A DNA stretch of 37,180 nucleotides. It comes from Verrucomicrobiia bacterium (lineage in GTDB: Bacteria; Verrucomicrobiota; Verrucomicrobiia; Limisphaerales; JADLHS01). This document shows, in pieces, positions 1 to 8,000 of the stretch. Under the pieces are notes generated by a model. It was not told the DNA's origin and ran no database searches. It was given only the letters and a program-made list of their open reading frames with translations. The stretch is taken from NCBI GenBank assembly GCA_026125285.1, contig JAHCLO010000051.1, positions 1 through 37,180 of the forward strand, in the 5' to 3' direction. Positions within the stretch are counted from its first letter, which is position 1, and every line of letters starts with the position of its first letter. Made by a program: the position numbers and the translations under genes.

Positions 1-158
1 TTAGAACCAGCCAAGCTTGCTTGGCGCTTTCCGAACCACACGAAAGCGATCCAGCCGCGAAGGAACCTAACCCGCAAACCGCTGGTAAGAAGAAGCCGGT
101 TTACACCGCCTTGCACGACAGGGCGCGACTTCTCCTCAACGAAGAAATGTCCAGCTAA
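1..158 (+). CDS. 3' end of an unidentified gene (partial)
   Basis: An open frame enters from the left edge (first full codon at 3) and ends with TAA at 156-158, giving about 51 residues. The tail is lysine- and glutamate-rich and polar, ending in LNEEMSS. I chose this frame because its composition looks like a protein tail and a clean hairpin terminator follows 20 bases later. A second frame is open to 165 but is rich in arginine, threonine and proline and looks less natural. I do not recognise the family and no domain is visible in the part present. Confidence 0.5.
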   Translation, partial: RTSQACLALSEPHESDPAAKEPNPQTAGKKKPVYTALHDRARLLLNEEMSS

Positions 159-177
159 AGATTGAAGCTCCGCACAA

Positions 178-205
178 GCCCGCAGGCGAAAGCCTGCGGG
201 CTTTT
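178..205 (+). terminator. Rho-independent terminator
   Basis: A perfect 10-bp stem (GCCCGCAGGC with GCCTGCGGGC), a stable GAAA tetraloop at 188-191 and a run of four T at 202-205. It sits 20 bases after the TAA of the partial gene at the left edge, so it most likely ends that transcript. Confidence 0.8.
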
Positions 206-440
206 CCTGCAAGAATTCGGGCGTGACACAGAAACAGCTTGATTCGGACATTTAGTTCGAGACGATCCCCGCTAGATGTCTGAATCATCCCGGCGGAAAA
301 ATGTTTTGGCTGGAGCCGCCACAAAGCGGTCGGATCAGAGATCCGCTCCAAAGTCCCGATACTACATCCGCCGCAAGATTCCAGACCCGTTGTTCCACGA
401 ACCCGAAAGCAACGGCAAGTTCAACGATGAGCAAATCGCG
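206..440. other. Non-coding stretch, no gene recognised
   Basis: Between the terminator and the methyltransferase remnant I see no convincing gene. Frames are open on both strands, but their translations do not resemble a known family. A small palindrome lies near 330-345 (CGGATC-AGA-GATCCG). The stretch could be debris of the same island. Confidence 0.4.
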
Positions 441-696
441 ATGCTGTTTATTGTGCCGGCCCGCGTAGAGGCACAACCGTTTCTGAAATGGGCGGGGCAA
501 AGCGAGCTTGCTCCGTCAGCTTGAGGAATTCTTTCCGCACGAGATTGATCGCTACATCGAGCCGTTCCTCGGCGGCGGCGCAGTTTTCTTTCACCTGAAG
601 CATCGCTTCCAGGACATGCGGGCGTTCCTCCGCGACAGCAACAAGGAACTCATCAACTGTTTCCGCGTTGTTCGCGACCGCCCTGAGGAATTGCGG
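441..696 (+). pseudogene. Remnant of a D12-class (Dam-like) adenine-N6 DNA methyltransferase
   Basis: The translation shows the N-terminal hallmarks of the D12 class: PFLKWAG followed by GK, then IDRYIEPFLGGGAVFFHL (the SAM-binding FxGxG region) and DSNKELINCFRVVRDRPEEL. The gene is broken twice. One base is missing in the G-run near 492-496, so PFLKWAG and GK lie in different frames. Similarity then stops at about 694, after roughly 85 residues. The catalytic DPPY motif and the whole target-recognition part are absent. The break coincides with the 3' end of the opposing toxin gene, suggesting that arrival of that cassette or a deletion removed the rest. ATG 441 is the likeliest original start. 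It cannot encode an active enzyme. Confidence 0.8.
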
Positions 697-1128
697 TCAA
701 CTGCTCTCAGATGCCGCCTGCGGAGCGGATGTGGGGGGCGGGGGAGGAGCGGGGACAGCCAGCGTCAACCCGTGTGGCACGAACAATCTGAAATCTGCCT
801 GATTGATCGTCGCGACGTGTGCCTGCCCTCGAATCGCCGTTGCAGCAATGAGGCAATCGAATCGTGAACCGCGCCGCCGTCCGGTCTTATTGAACAACTC
901 CGCCGCAAGCGCGGCTTCCCCCTGCCCGAAGGGAATAATCCGTGACTGTAAGACTGCCTCCGCGCGGCTGACCTCCAAAGCCGTGACCGGCCCATTCAGA
1001 AACTCAGTCCATGCGATGGCGCTTGCAGCCAACGATTCGCCTGCCGCGAGCCAGTCGTCCACCTCAAGCGCCGCCGCCGACCCTTTGATCAGCAGGCCAA
1101 TGACGTAGTTCGTATCGAGATGGATCAT
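697..1128 (-). CDS. vapC: VapC-type PIN-domain toxin (ribonuclease)
   Basis: A 143-residue PIN-domain protein. The acidic metal-binding residues are in the expected places: Asp in MIHLDTNYVIG at the N-terminus, Glu in AWTEFLNG near residue 43, Asp in FDCLIAATA near 90, and the final ATINQADF near 108. Family members are Mg-dependent RNases that cut tRNA or rRNA when free of antitoxin. The start codon overlaps the end of the antitoxin gene by 4 bases, so the two are translationally coupled. The last 20 or so residues are a proline/serine tail (PAPPPPPTSAP) that runs into the methyltransferase remnant and is probably not part of the fold. Assignment to the PIN fold is firm; toxicity is inferred. 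Confidence 0.85.
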   Translation of the reverse strand: MIHLDTNYVIGLLIKGSAAALEVDDWLAAGESLAASAIAWTEFLNGPVTALEVSRAEAVLQSRIIPFGQGEAALAAELFNKTGRRRGSRFDCLIAATAIRGQAHVATINQADFRLFVPHGLTLAVPAPPPPPTSAPQAASESS

Positions 1129-1400
1129 GCCGGACGTCGGTCGTCAGCCGCCAGACGTTCCTCGCGCAACTCGCGCAAATACTGCTCCGCTTGTTCCGGC
1201 TTCAAACGGGCTTCCTCCTGCAACCGCCGCAACGCCTCGCGCGGGGTCAACTGCTCCGCACCGACCGAATGATCAGGGTGTGCGGGGCGTAATTCCACCA
1301 CCGCATCTCCCTTGCGGATTTGGATTTGCTCGCCGGCCAGCGCCCGCTCTACCCAGCGGGCCAAACCAGCACCCGCTTCCTCGATCGTCAGTGTTTTCAT
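1125..1400 (-). CDS. vapB: Phd/YefM-like antitoxin of the VapC toxin
   Basis: A 91-residue protein lying directly upstream of the PIN toxin and overlapping it by 4 bases (ATGA). The N-terminal part (MKTLTIEEAGAGLARWVERA, then IRKGDAVVELRP) has the Phd/YefM antitoxin pattern: a short strand, a helix, then the conserved basic-glycine turn that forms the DNA-binding dimer. The C-terminal half is helical and charged (many Glu, Arg, Leu), as expected for the toxin-wrapping segment. It probably represses its own promoter. Only six bases separate the putative -10 from the ATG, with no Shine-Dalgarno sequence. Confidence 0.8.
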   Translation of the reverse strand: MKTLTIEEAGAGLARWVERALAGEQIQIRKGDAVVELRPAHPDHSVGAEQLTPREALRRLQEEARLKPEQAEQYLRELREERLAADDRRPA

Positions 1401-1406
1401 TGCTGC

Positions 1407-1435
1407 ACAATAGCGCAGTGCGCTTCACGTAACAA
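1407..1435 (-). promoter_or_regulatory. Putative promoter and operator of the vapBC pair
   Basis: Read on the minus strand: TTGTTA (1435-1430), a 17-base spacer, and TATTGT (1412-1407). The spacer carries the palindrome GCGCA-C-TGCGC, a plausible antitoxin operator. The expected start of transcription falls within a base or two of the ATG at 1400, which suggests a leaderless mRNA. Sigma-70-like consensus is assumed for this phylum. Confidence 0.45.
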
Positions 1436-1519
1436 GCCCGCAAAACCGGGTTGCGGCGCGAATGGCCGCTGGTTTCAGTATCGCTCTTGTTTCCGCGCCA
1501 CGATTCATAATTGCATGAC

Positions 1520-2269
1520 ATGGAATCGAAAATCCGGCAATCTGTCGGCGTGAACCAGCGTGAAGCAGTCATCGAAGCGATGCGGGTGAACGGCGGTTAT
1601 GCGACGCTCGGTCACCTTTACAAAGAAGCGCTCAAGATTCCCGGCGTGGAGTGGAAAACCAAAACGCCGTTCAAATCCATCAACCGCATCGTTCAAGACC
1701 CGCAATACTTCTTCAAAGTCCGTCCCGGCCTCTGGGCTTTGCTTGAAGCGAAGGACAAGCTACCCGCCGAATTGAAAACAAAGCCGAAACCCGAAAGCGA
1801 CCACACCTACTACCAAGGACTGCTCGTTGAGCTTGGCAATCTGAAAAATCAAAAGACGTTTGTGCCGAAGCAAGATCGCGGGAAAACCTTTCTGGGGAAA
1901 CGCCTCGGCGACATGGTCACTGTGGACGACATTTACCCGTTCACCTACGAAGAAATCGTCCGCCGAGCGGCTATGGTTGATGTCGTCTGGTTCAACGAGC
2001 GCAAGATGCCAACGGAGTTTATCGAGGTCGAAAACACGACTGACATGAATGGGGCATTTCTAAAGTTCGTGGTTCTCGATGCCTTCCACTCGACGTTCCG
2101 GGTTGTTTCGCCGACTGCCCGCAAGCAAGAGTTCGCGTCGAAGCTTGCGCACCCATCGTTCTGCACGATTGCCAACAGAACCCGGTTCACGAGTTATGAT
2201 CTGGTTTCGGAGATGCACACCAAAGAAAGCGAAGTGGCGGCGGTTCAGCAAGCGTGGTCAGCTTTTTAG
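1520..2269 (+). CDS. Winged-helix protein with a nuclease-like core, probable defence gene
   Basis: About 249 residues from the ATG at 1520; a TTG at 1511 is an alternative start. The N-terminal 70 residues (REAVIEAMRVNGGYATLGHL, then a conserved FKSINRIVQD) look like a winged helix-turn-helix of the HARE-HTH type. The second half contains VDVVWFN followed by PTEFIEVENTTDMNGAFLKF. This resembles the Asp...Glu-x-Glu core of PD-(D/E)XK-like proteins, although the usual lysine is replaced by glutamate, so catalysis is uncertain. The next gene begins 2 bases after its stop, which suggests one operon. The position beside a methyltransferase relic suggests a restriction-related role; that is inference. 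Confidence 0.6.
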   Translation: MESKIRQSVGVNQREAVIEAMRVNGGYATLGHLYKEALKIPGVEWKTKTPFKSINRIVQDPQYFFKVRPGLWALLEAKDKLPAELKTKPKPESDHTYYQGLLVELGNLKNQKTFVPKQDRGKTFLGKRLGDMVTVDDIYPFTYEEIVRRAAMVDVVWFNERKMPTEFIEVENTTDMNGAFLKFVVLDAFHSTFRVVSPTARKQEFASKLAHPSFCTIANRTRFTSYDLVSEMHTKESEVAAVQQAWSAF

Positions 2270-2271
2270 GC

Positions 2272-2622
2272 ATGGGCGCAAGAGACGGCATCTATAAGAA
2301 CGTTGACGATGCACCGTTCAGAATTGGTGACAAAGTGCGGGTCGTCTTTCTGGCAGACGAAACCGCTGACCGGAAATTTTTGCGGCGTGTAGGCACAGTG
2401 CATTATTTCGAATACACGCGCGGATGCGGCCAGCGGTTTCCTCACGACCCGATGATCGGCGTCAAGTTCGCGCGGTGCTTTGAAGAGTTTTGGAAGGAGG
2501 AACTGCGATTGATTAAGCGGGCGAAGGGCTGTGGCACTGCCGAAAGATTGTCACGTCGGGCGGCTTTCAGCTTTCTGCGCAAAGCGGGTGGAGAAGATCG
2601 TGTTCGACTGCTAACGTGGTAA
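2272..2622 (+). CDS. Small protein of unknown function in the restriction-like cluster
   Basis: A 116-residue protein starting 2 bases after the stop of the preceding gene; GTG 2254 is an alternative start. Residues 10-60 read as a beta-rich, SH3-like barrel (FRIGDKVRVVFLADET, then RRVGTVHYFEYT), a pattern seen in small nucleic-acid or metal-associated modules. The last 35 residues are arginine-rich and may be an extension past the original stop. I do not recognise a named family. Its spacing argues that it is co-translated with its neighbours. Confidence 0.5.
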   Translation: MGARDGIYKNVDDAPFRIGDKVRVVFLADETADRKFLRRVGTVHYFEYTRGCGQRFPHDPMIGVKFARCFEEFWKEELRLIKRAKGCGTAERLSRRAAFSFLRKAGGEDRVRLLTW

Positions 2623-2643
2623 GCCGACACGCCAGAGCGCGTG

Positions 2644-3828
2644 ATGATGACGATTGAAGCCGTGGCGCGCGGCGCTCGCAGCGATAGAGACATCGCTTCT
2701 GCGATCGGCGGTTTGGACGCGCGACAAGGCAGATACTATCGTCGGGCTGCCGAGATTCTTGGGTTTATCACACGCGATGCAGGCAATCACTCTATCCCCA
2801 CGGCAGCCGGTCGGGAGTATGCCAATGCTAATCAAACGGTGAAGCGGGAACTATTCGTGCGGGCTGTTTTGGGCAACGGACTGTTTCAACGGCTGCTTCC
2901 GTTTCTCGAAGCGAAAGGAGCTTCAGGAGCATCGCGCGGGGACATGGAAGCTTTTCTCGGTCAGGTTGCCGACTTAGGCGCGGCGAGCATGGTGGAGCGG
3001 CGCATCTCATCATACATGGGCTGGCTCGTGAAGCTCGGTCTCGCGAAGATGGCGGGCAGCCGATTGGCGCTTGATCAACTCCCCGCTGCCGTGCCGCTTG
3101 TCAGCTACGAGTCAAACGAAGAACCAATCTTCCCGAACCGTTACGAACTCAAAGAATATGAGGAGCAAGCGCAACGAGTGGCCAGCAAGCGTGAGGCGAT
3201 TACTTACTACGTTGATCAAGCAGTCCGAGAACGCGCCGCGAGTGGTCACCAAATGTTGGTGAATCTCATGGCCGAACGATTGCGGCGGCGAGGCGCAGTC
3301 CCGAAGGCGAACCGCTACATTGATCTCTCAGCAAGGTGGGAGCGGAGCGATTACTTGTTCGAGATGAAGTCCACAACCGACGAGAATCCCCACGCGCAGA
3401 TTCGCCGAGGACTCTCGCAACTTTACGAGTATCGTTACATCCAGAGCGTCCAGGAGGCAAAGCTGGTGTTGGTGATCGAGAATCCGTTGCCGCGCAAGCT
3501 CGGTTGGATTGAGAATTATTTGACTAAAGACCGAGGCATTCTTCTCGTTTGGGACGGCGATAGGAAATTCAGTTGCTCGCCAGAGATTCGCAAGCAGCTT
3601 GAGTTTATGAGTGGAGAGACTGTGTCGTGTTTGGCTGGTTTAGTCGCATCGCAAAAAGCAAGAACGCATGAAAACAAAACCATCAAAGCCCGTGTGGGTA
3701 GTTGTCCAGGTGCAGAGCGGCATTCCCGTTTTGGCGGAAGTTTTCGAGGCGAGGACTCGTGCAGAGAAGCGCGAAGCAAGATTGCGTCGCGAAGTTCGCC
3801 CCGATCACGACGAGGTTGGTCTCTTTGA
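2644..3828 (+). CDS. Probable PD-(D/E)XK restriction endonuclease-like protein, 3' end doubtful
   Basis: About 394 residues from ATG 2644 (GTG 2641 and ATG 2647 also possible). Residues 1-160 are a helical region with two helix-turn-helix-like segments, similar to the N-terminal domain of type II restriction-like proteins annotated DUF7226. I am unsure of the exact family. Residues 220-290 hold a nuclease-like core: YIDLSARWERSDYLFEMKST, an Asp...Glu-x-Lys signature, followed by a helix and AKLVLVIENPLP. From about residue 342 the translation turns arginine- and serine-rich, and from 3668 it overlaps a better-looking gene in another frame. One extra A in the A5 run at 3653-3657 would end the protein in TGA at 3669-3671, giving the usual ATGA overlap. 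The true C-terminus is therefore probably near 3671. Confidence 0.6.
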   Translation: MMTIEAVARGARSDRDIASAIGGLDARQGRYYRRAAEILGFITRDAGNHSIPTAAGREYANANQTVKRELFVRAVLGNGLFQRLLPFLEAKGASGASRGDMEAFLGQVADLGAASMVERRISSYMGWLVKLGLAKMAGSRLALDQLPAAVPLVSYESNEEPIFPNRYELKEYEEQAQRVASKREAITYYVDQAVRERAASGHQMLVNLMAERLRRRGAVPKANRYIDLSARWERSDYLFEMKSTTDENPHAQIRRGLSQLYEYRYIQSVQEAKLVLVIENPLPRKLGWIENYLTKDRGILLVWDGDRKFSCSPEIRKQLEFMSGETVSCLAGLVASQKARTHENKTIKARVGSCPGAERHSRFGGSFRGEDSCREARSKIASRSSPRSRRGWSL

Positions 3829-3853
3829 AGCGAACGTCAAAGCTTTGCGTTGA
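3668..3853 (+). CDS. Small conserved-looking protein of unknown function
   Basis: A 61-residue frame starting MKTKPSKPVWVVVQVQSGIP and ending in DEVGLFEANVKAL plus one residue. The alternating hydrophobic strand, the Arg/Glu-rich helix (RAEKREARLRRE) and the PDHDEVGLFE ending look like a genuine small alpha/beta protein. The overlapping end of the upstream gene has random-looking composition by comparison. It is probably the last gene of the four-gene cluster. Function unknown. Confidence 0.55.
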   Translation: MKTKPSKPVWVVVQVQSGIPVLAEVFEARTRAEKREARLRREVRPDHDEVGLFEANVKALR

Positions 3854-3930
3854 ACTGATTCGACTGCTCGGCCCGCGCACGTTGTCCGCGTGATGCCCGC
3901 CTGCAAGCTGGACTCACGAACCGGTTTTTA

Positions 3931-4017
3931 ATCGAACTTGCCCCGTGGGATAAATTGGCCATCGGTTACAGTTTTCCGCGCCAACGCTTATCCCACGGGG
4001 CGAGTGGCGCGTTCGAT
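3931..4017. repeat. Palindromic element, family CCCCGTGRGAT (copy 1)
   Basis: Perfect 14-bp inverted arms, GCCCCGTGGGATAA at 3940-3953 and its complement at 3988-4001, enclose 34 bases. Outer 7-bp arms (ATCGAAC at 3931 and GTTCGAT at 4011) extend the symmetry. The same arm with GTGAGAT instead of GTGGGAT occurs at 4611-4673 and, imperfectly, at 4405-4441. Confidence 0.75.
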
Positions 4018-4049
4018 TGGAAGTGTTGCCAGGGCGGAAAACATTTTTC

Positions 4050-4298
4050 CCCAAACGCACCTCACCCCGGCCCTCTCCGCATCAGTTTGTTTTCTCCCTG
4101 AAGACCCTCACCCGGCCTGCGACCACCCTCTCCCGTTCCCACGGGCGAGGGACACAGCGCGGAGCGGGGAGAAGAATTTCGAAATCATCCAGTCACGACG
4201 CTCGAAGACACGCTCGGCACTGGGCGACCAAGTTTGTTTTCTCCCCACGACCCTCACCCGGCTGCGCCACCCTCTCCCACTCCCGCGAGCGAGAGAAC
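4050..4298. repeat. Cluster of GC-rich REP-like repeats
   Basis: Three C-rich repeat arms of the form CCTCACCC-GGC...CCCTCTCC occur at about 4051-4078, 4103-4152 and 4249-4295. The last two are near-identical direct copies over about 65 bases, each preceded by AGTTTGTTTTCTCCC. They belong to the same family as the repeats near 23.4 and 25.1 kb. They fill the space where the 5' part of the ahcY relic should be. No gene is visible between 3854 and 4299. Confidence 0.7.
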
Positions 4299-4404
4299 TT
4301 ACGTGACGACCACCGGCAATTGCGACGTCATCACGCTCGACCACATCCTCAAGATGAAGGACCAGGCGATCGTGTGTAACATTGGCCACTTCGACAACGA
4401 GATT

Positions 4405-4443
4405 TACCCCCATGAGATAGAGCCCGCATCTCACGGGGTGAAG
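4405..4443. repeat. Palindromic element in the ahcY relic (copy 2)
   Basis: A 39-base insertion between the codons for NEI and VDKL of the ahcY relic, keeping the frame. Its arms are CCCCATGAGAT (4408-4418) and ATCTCACGGGG (4428-4438), complementary except for one A/C mismatch, with a 9-base centre. It is the shortest copy of the CCCCGTGRGAT family. Confidence 0.75.
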
Positions 4444-4610
4444 GTGGACAAGCTCAACACGTTGCGCGGCGTGAAGCGCATCAACGTGAAGCCGCAGTAT
4501 GACAAATACGTGTTGCCGAATGGCCGCACGATTTATCTGCTCGCCGAAGGCCGGCTCGTGAACCTCGGTTGCGCCACCGGCCATCCGAGCTTCGTGATGA
4601 GCAACATCTT

Positions 4611-4677
4611 CACCCCGTGAGATAAGAACCCCCACCGCTCGTGTGGTGTTCAGCAATTGTATCTCACGGGGTGAACC
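4611..4677. repeat. Palindromic element in the ahcY relic (copy 3)
   Basis: Perfect 13-bp arms, CACCCCGTGAGAT (4611-4623) and its complement (4661-4673), around a 37-base centre. It splits the ahcY codons for SNIFT and NQCLAQ. ACC is present on both sides, so either insertion left a 3-base duplication or the element includes it. The net gain is 63 bases, which keeps the frame but adds a TGA. Confidence 0.8.
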
Positions 4678-4770
4678 AACCAATGCCTCGCGCAATTGGA
4701 CCTGTGGAAGAACAAAGACACGAACAAAGTCGGCGTGTATCGCTTGCCGAAACACCTCGACGAAGAAGTC

Positions 4771-4799
4771 GTCAGCCTTCGCGAGCTACGGCCCGACAG
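4771..4799. repeat. 29-base insertion in the ahcY relic
   Basis: The family reads EEV-ARLHLERIGVKL here, but 29 extra bases containing CCTTCGCGAGCTACGG separate the codon for V from ARLHLE and shift the frame. The inserted sequence differs from the two palindromic elements upstream, so it is a third, independent insertion. Confidence 0.6.
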
Positions 4800-5037
4800 G
4801 CCCGCCTGCACCTCGAACGCATCGGCGTGAAGCTGACCAAGCTCACGAAGAAACAAGCCGACAACCTCGGCGTGCCAGTGGAAGGGCCATACAAGCCGGA
4901 GCACTACCACTACCAGACGAATTCAAATCTCAAACGACCGAGGCGAACAGGCAACCGGATACTGGACTGACTTACAGGTCAGGACGCTTTGCTGGTTGTG
5001 AAATGATTGGCGGACCAGTTGAGGAACCAACCGCTGT

Positions 5038-8000
5038 TCATGGTGCGGTGACATCCATGACGCGGAAGAATCTATTGAGGTTCGTTCCCGGGTCATTCGT
5101 GACAGTCAGGCTCGAGATTGCCGCTGTGATGTCATCTCCGAAAGGCGTCCATTCCGCATCGGTAATCTGGGTCTTGAACTCGTGGCGGTAGGTTCTGCCC
5201 GGAAAAACCTGCCACACCAGGGAAAAGGATCCTGCTGGCAACTCGGCGATGTTCAAGAGACGCGGCTTGCCCACAACGGTCACGCTGAATGTGCTGGTTT
5301 CGCTGGCGGCAGGCGAACCATCATCCGTTACTCGCACGGTAATGCTGTTGGTGGTTGACGCGTAGGCGAGCGACGGCGTCCAACTGAACTCCCCGGTCAC
5401 GGCATTGATGCTCGCGCTCGGCGGAGCGCCGGGGTCGAGACCGAAATGAAGCGCCTGCAATGCGTCTGGGTCTGTGGCGCTGACCGTGAATGTCAGCAGC
5501 GCCTCTTCGAGCACAAGGTGGTCGGCCATCGGCGACAAAACTGGCGGAGCATTGCTGAGCACCACGTAATTGCTCCGAACCACGGTGTTTGTCCCGCCCT
5601 CACCGCTGGCGGTCAGAATGACGGTGTAGCTGCCTGCGTTGCTGTAAGTATTGGCTGGATTCAGGCTTGTGCTGACCTGGCCATCGCCAAAGTCCCAACT
5701 GTAGTTCGTTGTACCGAGGCTCAGGTTGGTGAACACCACTGTGAGCGGCGACATCCCGTTGGTAGGCCCGCCCACAAAATCCGCCAACGCGAAACCCGAG
5801 GATACGACGAGGTCAACCGACGATCCTATCGCTGCGCTTGTGCCAGGAGAGGGGTGCTGGCTGATCACATGTCCTGCCGCAATCACTGCGTGCGGCTCGT
5901 TTGAAATATTTCCAACGCTCAAGCCGGCGAGAATGATTACGTTTGTGGCTGCGGCTTCCGGGAGGTTGACGACTTCCGGGACTGTGGGACCGGTGGAGAC
6001 GGTCAATGAGATCGCCGTTCCAGAAGCAACACTCGCCCCTGCGGCGGGATACTGACCAAGCACAATGCCTGCGGCGACCGTTGCGCTGCTTGCGGTGGAG
6101 ATGGTTCCGACCGCTAGATTGGCCGCAACAATGTCAGATTCCGCCACCGATTGCGAGAGGCCCACGACGTCGGGGACGAGCACGGCAGGCGCGACTGGAT
6201 GGAGTTCTCCGCCGGCCCCGAGGGCAGCGGGGTAGATATTGCCGCCGAGATCGAATTGCAAATGTTGCAGAAAGCCCGCGTCGGGCGGAGTGCCGCCGGA
6301 GAAAATGATCTTGTCGTCCGTGCCCAATCCGCCCGGCACGCCGGACCAGCCGGTGATGGTCAGCATGCCGTTGGCCGTTCCCGAAACGCCGGCAAAAGTC
6401 AGCGTCGCAGCGGCACCACCGGGAGACAGATTCAGTGTCGAGTTGGCGGTGAGCGCCAACGCACCGATGGTATTGTCCGTCGTGTTGTTTGCGTTCAACG
6501 TGCCGCCCGCAAAGTTGAACCCGCCGCTGCCCAGCGCATTGGCGACTCCCAACGTGATCACGCCCTCGCTCAACGTCGTGCCGCCGGTGTAACTGCCCGC
6601 GCCATTCAAGAGCAGCGTGCCGTTGCCGGTCTTCGTCACCGATCGCGCGCCGCCGGATTCGCCGATTGCGCCCAGCGTCAATCGCGTGCCGGCACTGCCG
6701 CCGTTGACGACTTCAAACGTGGCATGACCCGACAACGTCGTTGCGCCAAACGTCACGCCGGCCGTGCCGCTGGTGGCGTTCGCGCCTGCCGTCACGGACA
6801 AAATCTGCATTCCGATTCCGAGCGGGCCGAAGGTATTGGTGACGCCACTGCCGGCGGTGCTTCGATCTGACACGATGATTGCGTTGTCGCCGACCGTAGT
6901 ATTGTGAGCGTTCACGCTGCCATTGAGAGCGAGATGCAGCGTGCCGCCGTTGAGCGTCAACGGAACGGCTGACGTGCCCAGAGCGCTGGCGTTGCCGAGC
7001 CGCAGTGTGCCGCCCGAATGCGTGACTCTGGCACTCGTGCGATTGGCGTTGGCCGCAGTGTTTAACGTGAGTTGACCGTTGCCTTGATTGGTGAGCGTAA
7101 AATTGCCGCCCAGCGCGCCCAACGTCAGATTGGCGCCGCTGGCGACGTCAAGCACCGCGCCGTTGTTGGTGAGCGTTGTCGTGCCAAACGTGATGCCCGC
7201 AGTGCCGCTGTTCACCAACGCGCCCGGGGCCACCGACAGGGTGCTGGTTCCGAGGCGCAGCGTGCCCAAGGTGTGAGTCACGCCCGCACCCGCGCTCAAC
7301 CGGTCGGCACGAATGGTCGCGTTGCCCGTCACCGCCGTGAGCCGGCTGGCATGGCCGAAGGTCTGGCTGGTGTTGTTGGCCAGTTCGAGCGCGCCGCCCG
7401 CCAGGGTGATCGTGTTTCGCGTCGAACTGTTTCCCAGCGAGTTTCCGCTGGTGGTGCCGCGCAGGATGCCGGCGTTCACGATGAGGGCGCTCAACATGCT
7501 CGTGTTGCTCCCGCTATAAACCAATAACCCGCCGTTGAGAGTGGTTGGCCCGTCATAACGGACATCGCCTGGAAAGATGAGCGTGCCCGTGCCGTTTTTC
7601 GTCAGCGCATAATCGGGCGAGGGCGCATCCTCAATTGTTCCAGGTACGGTCAGGATAGTTGTCCCGCCAATGTCCCACGTCTGGTTGGTGAGGAAATAAA
7701 CCTGCGCGGTTGAAATGGTTTGGTCTGCCGCGCCATTGGTGATGATGAGTCCCACGCCGCCAAAGCTGGGGGCCGGGTTGAGATAGAGAATGCCGCTGCC
7801 CGTGATCGTGTAGCCGGGCGCATTTGCGCCGAATCGCACCTGGCCGTTGGTCACGTTCCCGGAAAGATTCACCGTGAGCTTGGTCTGCCCCACGGCATCA
7901 TCCGTGAACAAAGCGGCTTCTCCCGTCGTATCGGGCACGTTGTCAGCACTCCAATTGCCGGGCGTGGTCCAGTTGTTATCCGCGCCTCCGCCATCCCAGG

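Larger units (their letters stand above)
4300..4970 (+). pseudogene. ahcY: Relic of S-adenosylhomocysteine hydrolase (C-terminal part)
   Basis: The family's C-terminal half is plain: YVTTTGN, LDHILKMKDQAIVCNIGHFD, KPQYDKYVLPNG, IYLLAEGRLVNLGCATGHPS, then NQCLAQLDLWKNKDTNKVGV, and finally IGVKLTKLTKKQADNLGVPV with GPYKPEHYHY. The intact enzyme splits S-adenosylhomocysteine into adenosine and homocysteine. This copy is dead. The first half, including most of the catalytic domain, is missing and replaced by repeats. A 63-base insertion brings an in-frame TGA at 4618, a 29-base insertion at about 4771 shifts the frame, and a 39-base in-frame insertion sits at 4405. A functional copy presumably exists elsewhere in the genome. 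Confidence 0.9.

Noticed and set aside
4108..4755. 215-residue minus-strand frame over the ahcY relic
   Set aside because: Its translation is the antisense of the relic and the repeats; the plus strand shows clear family similarity.
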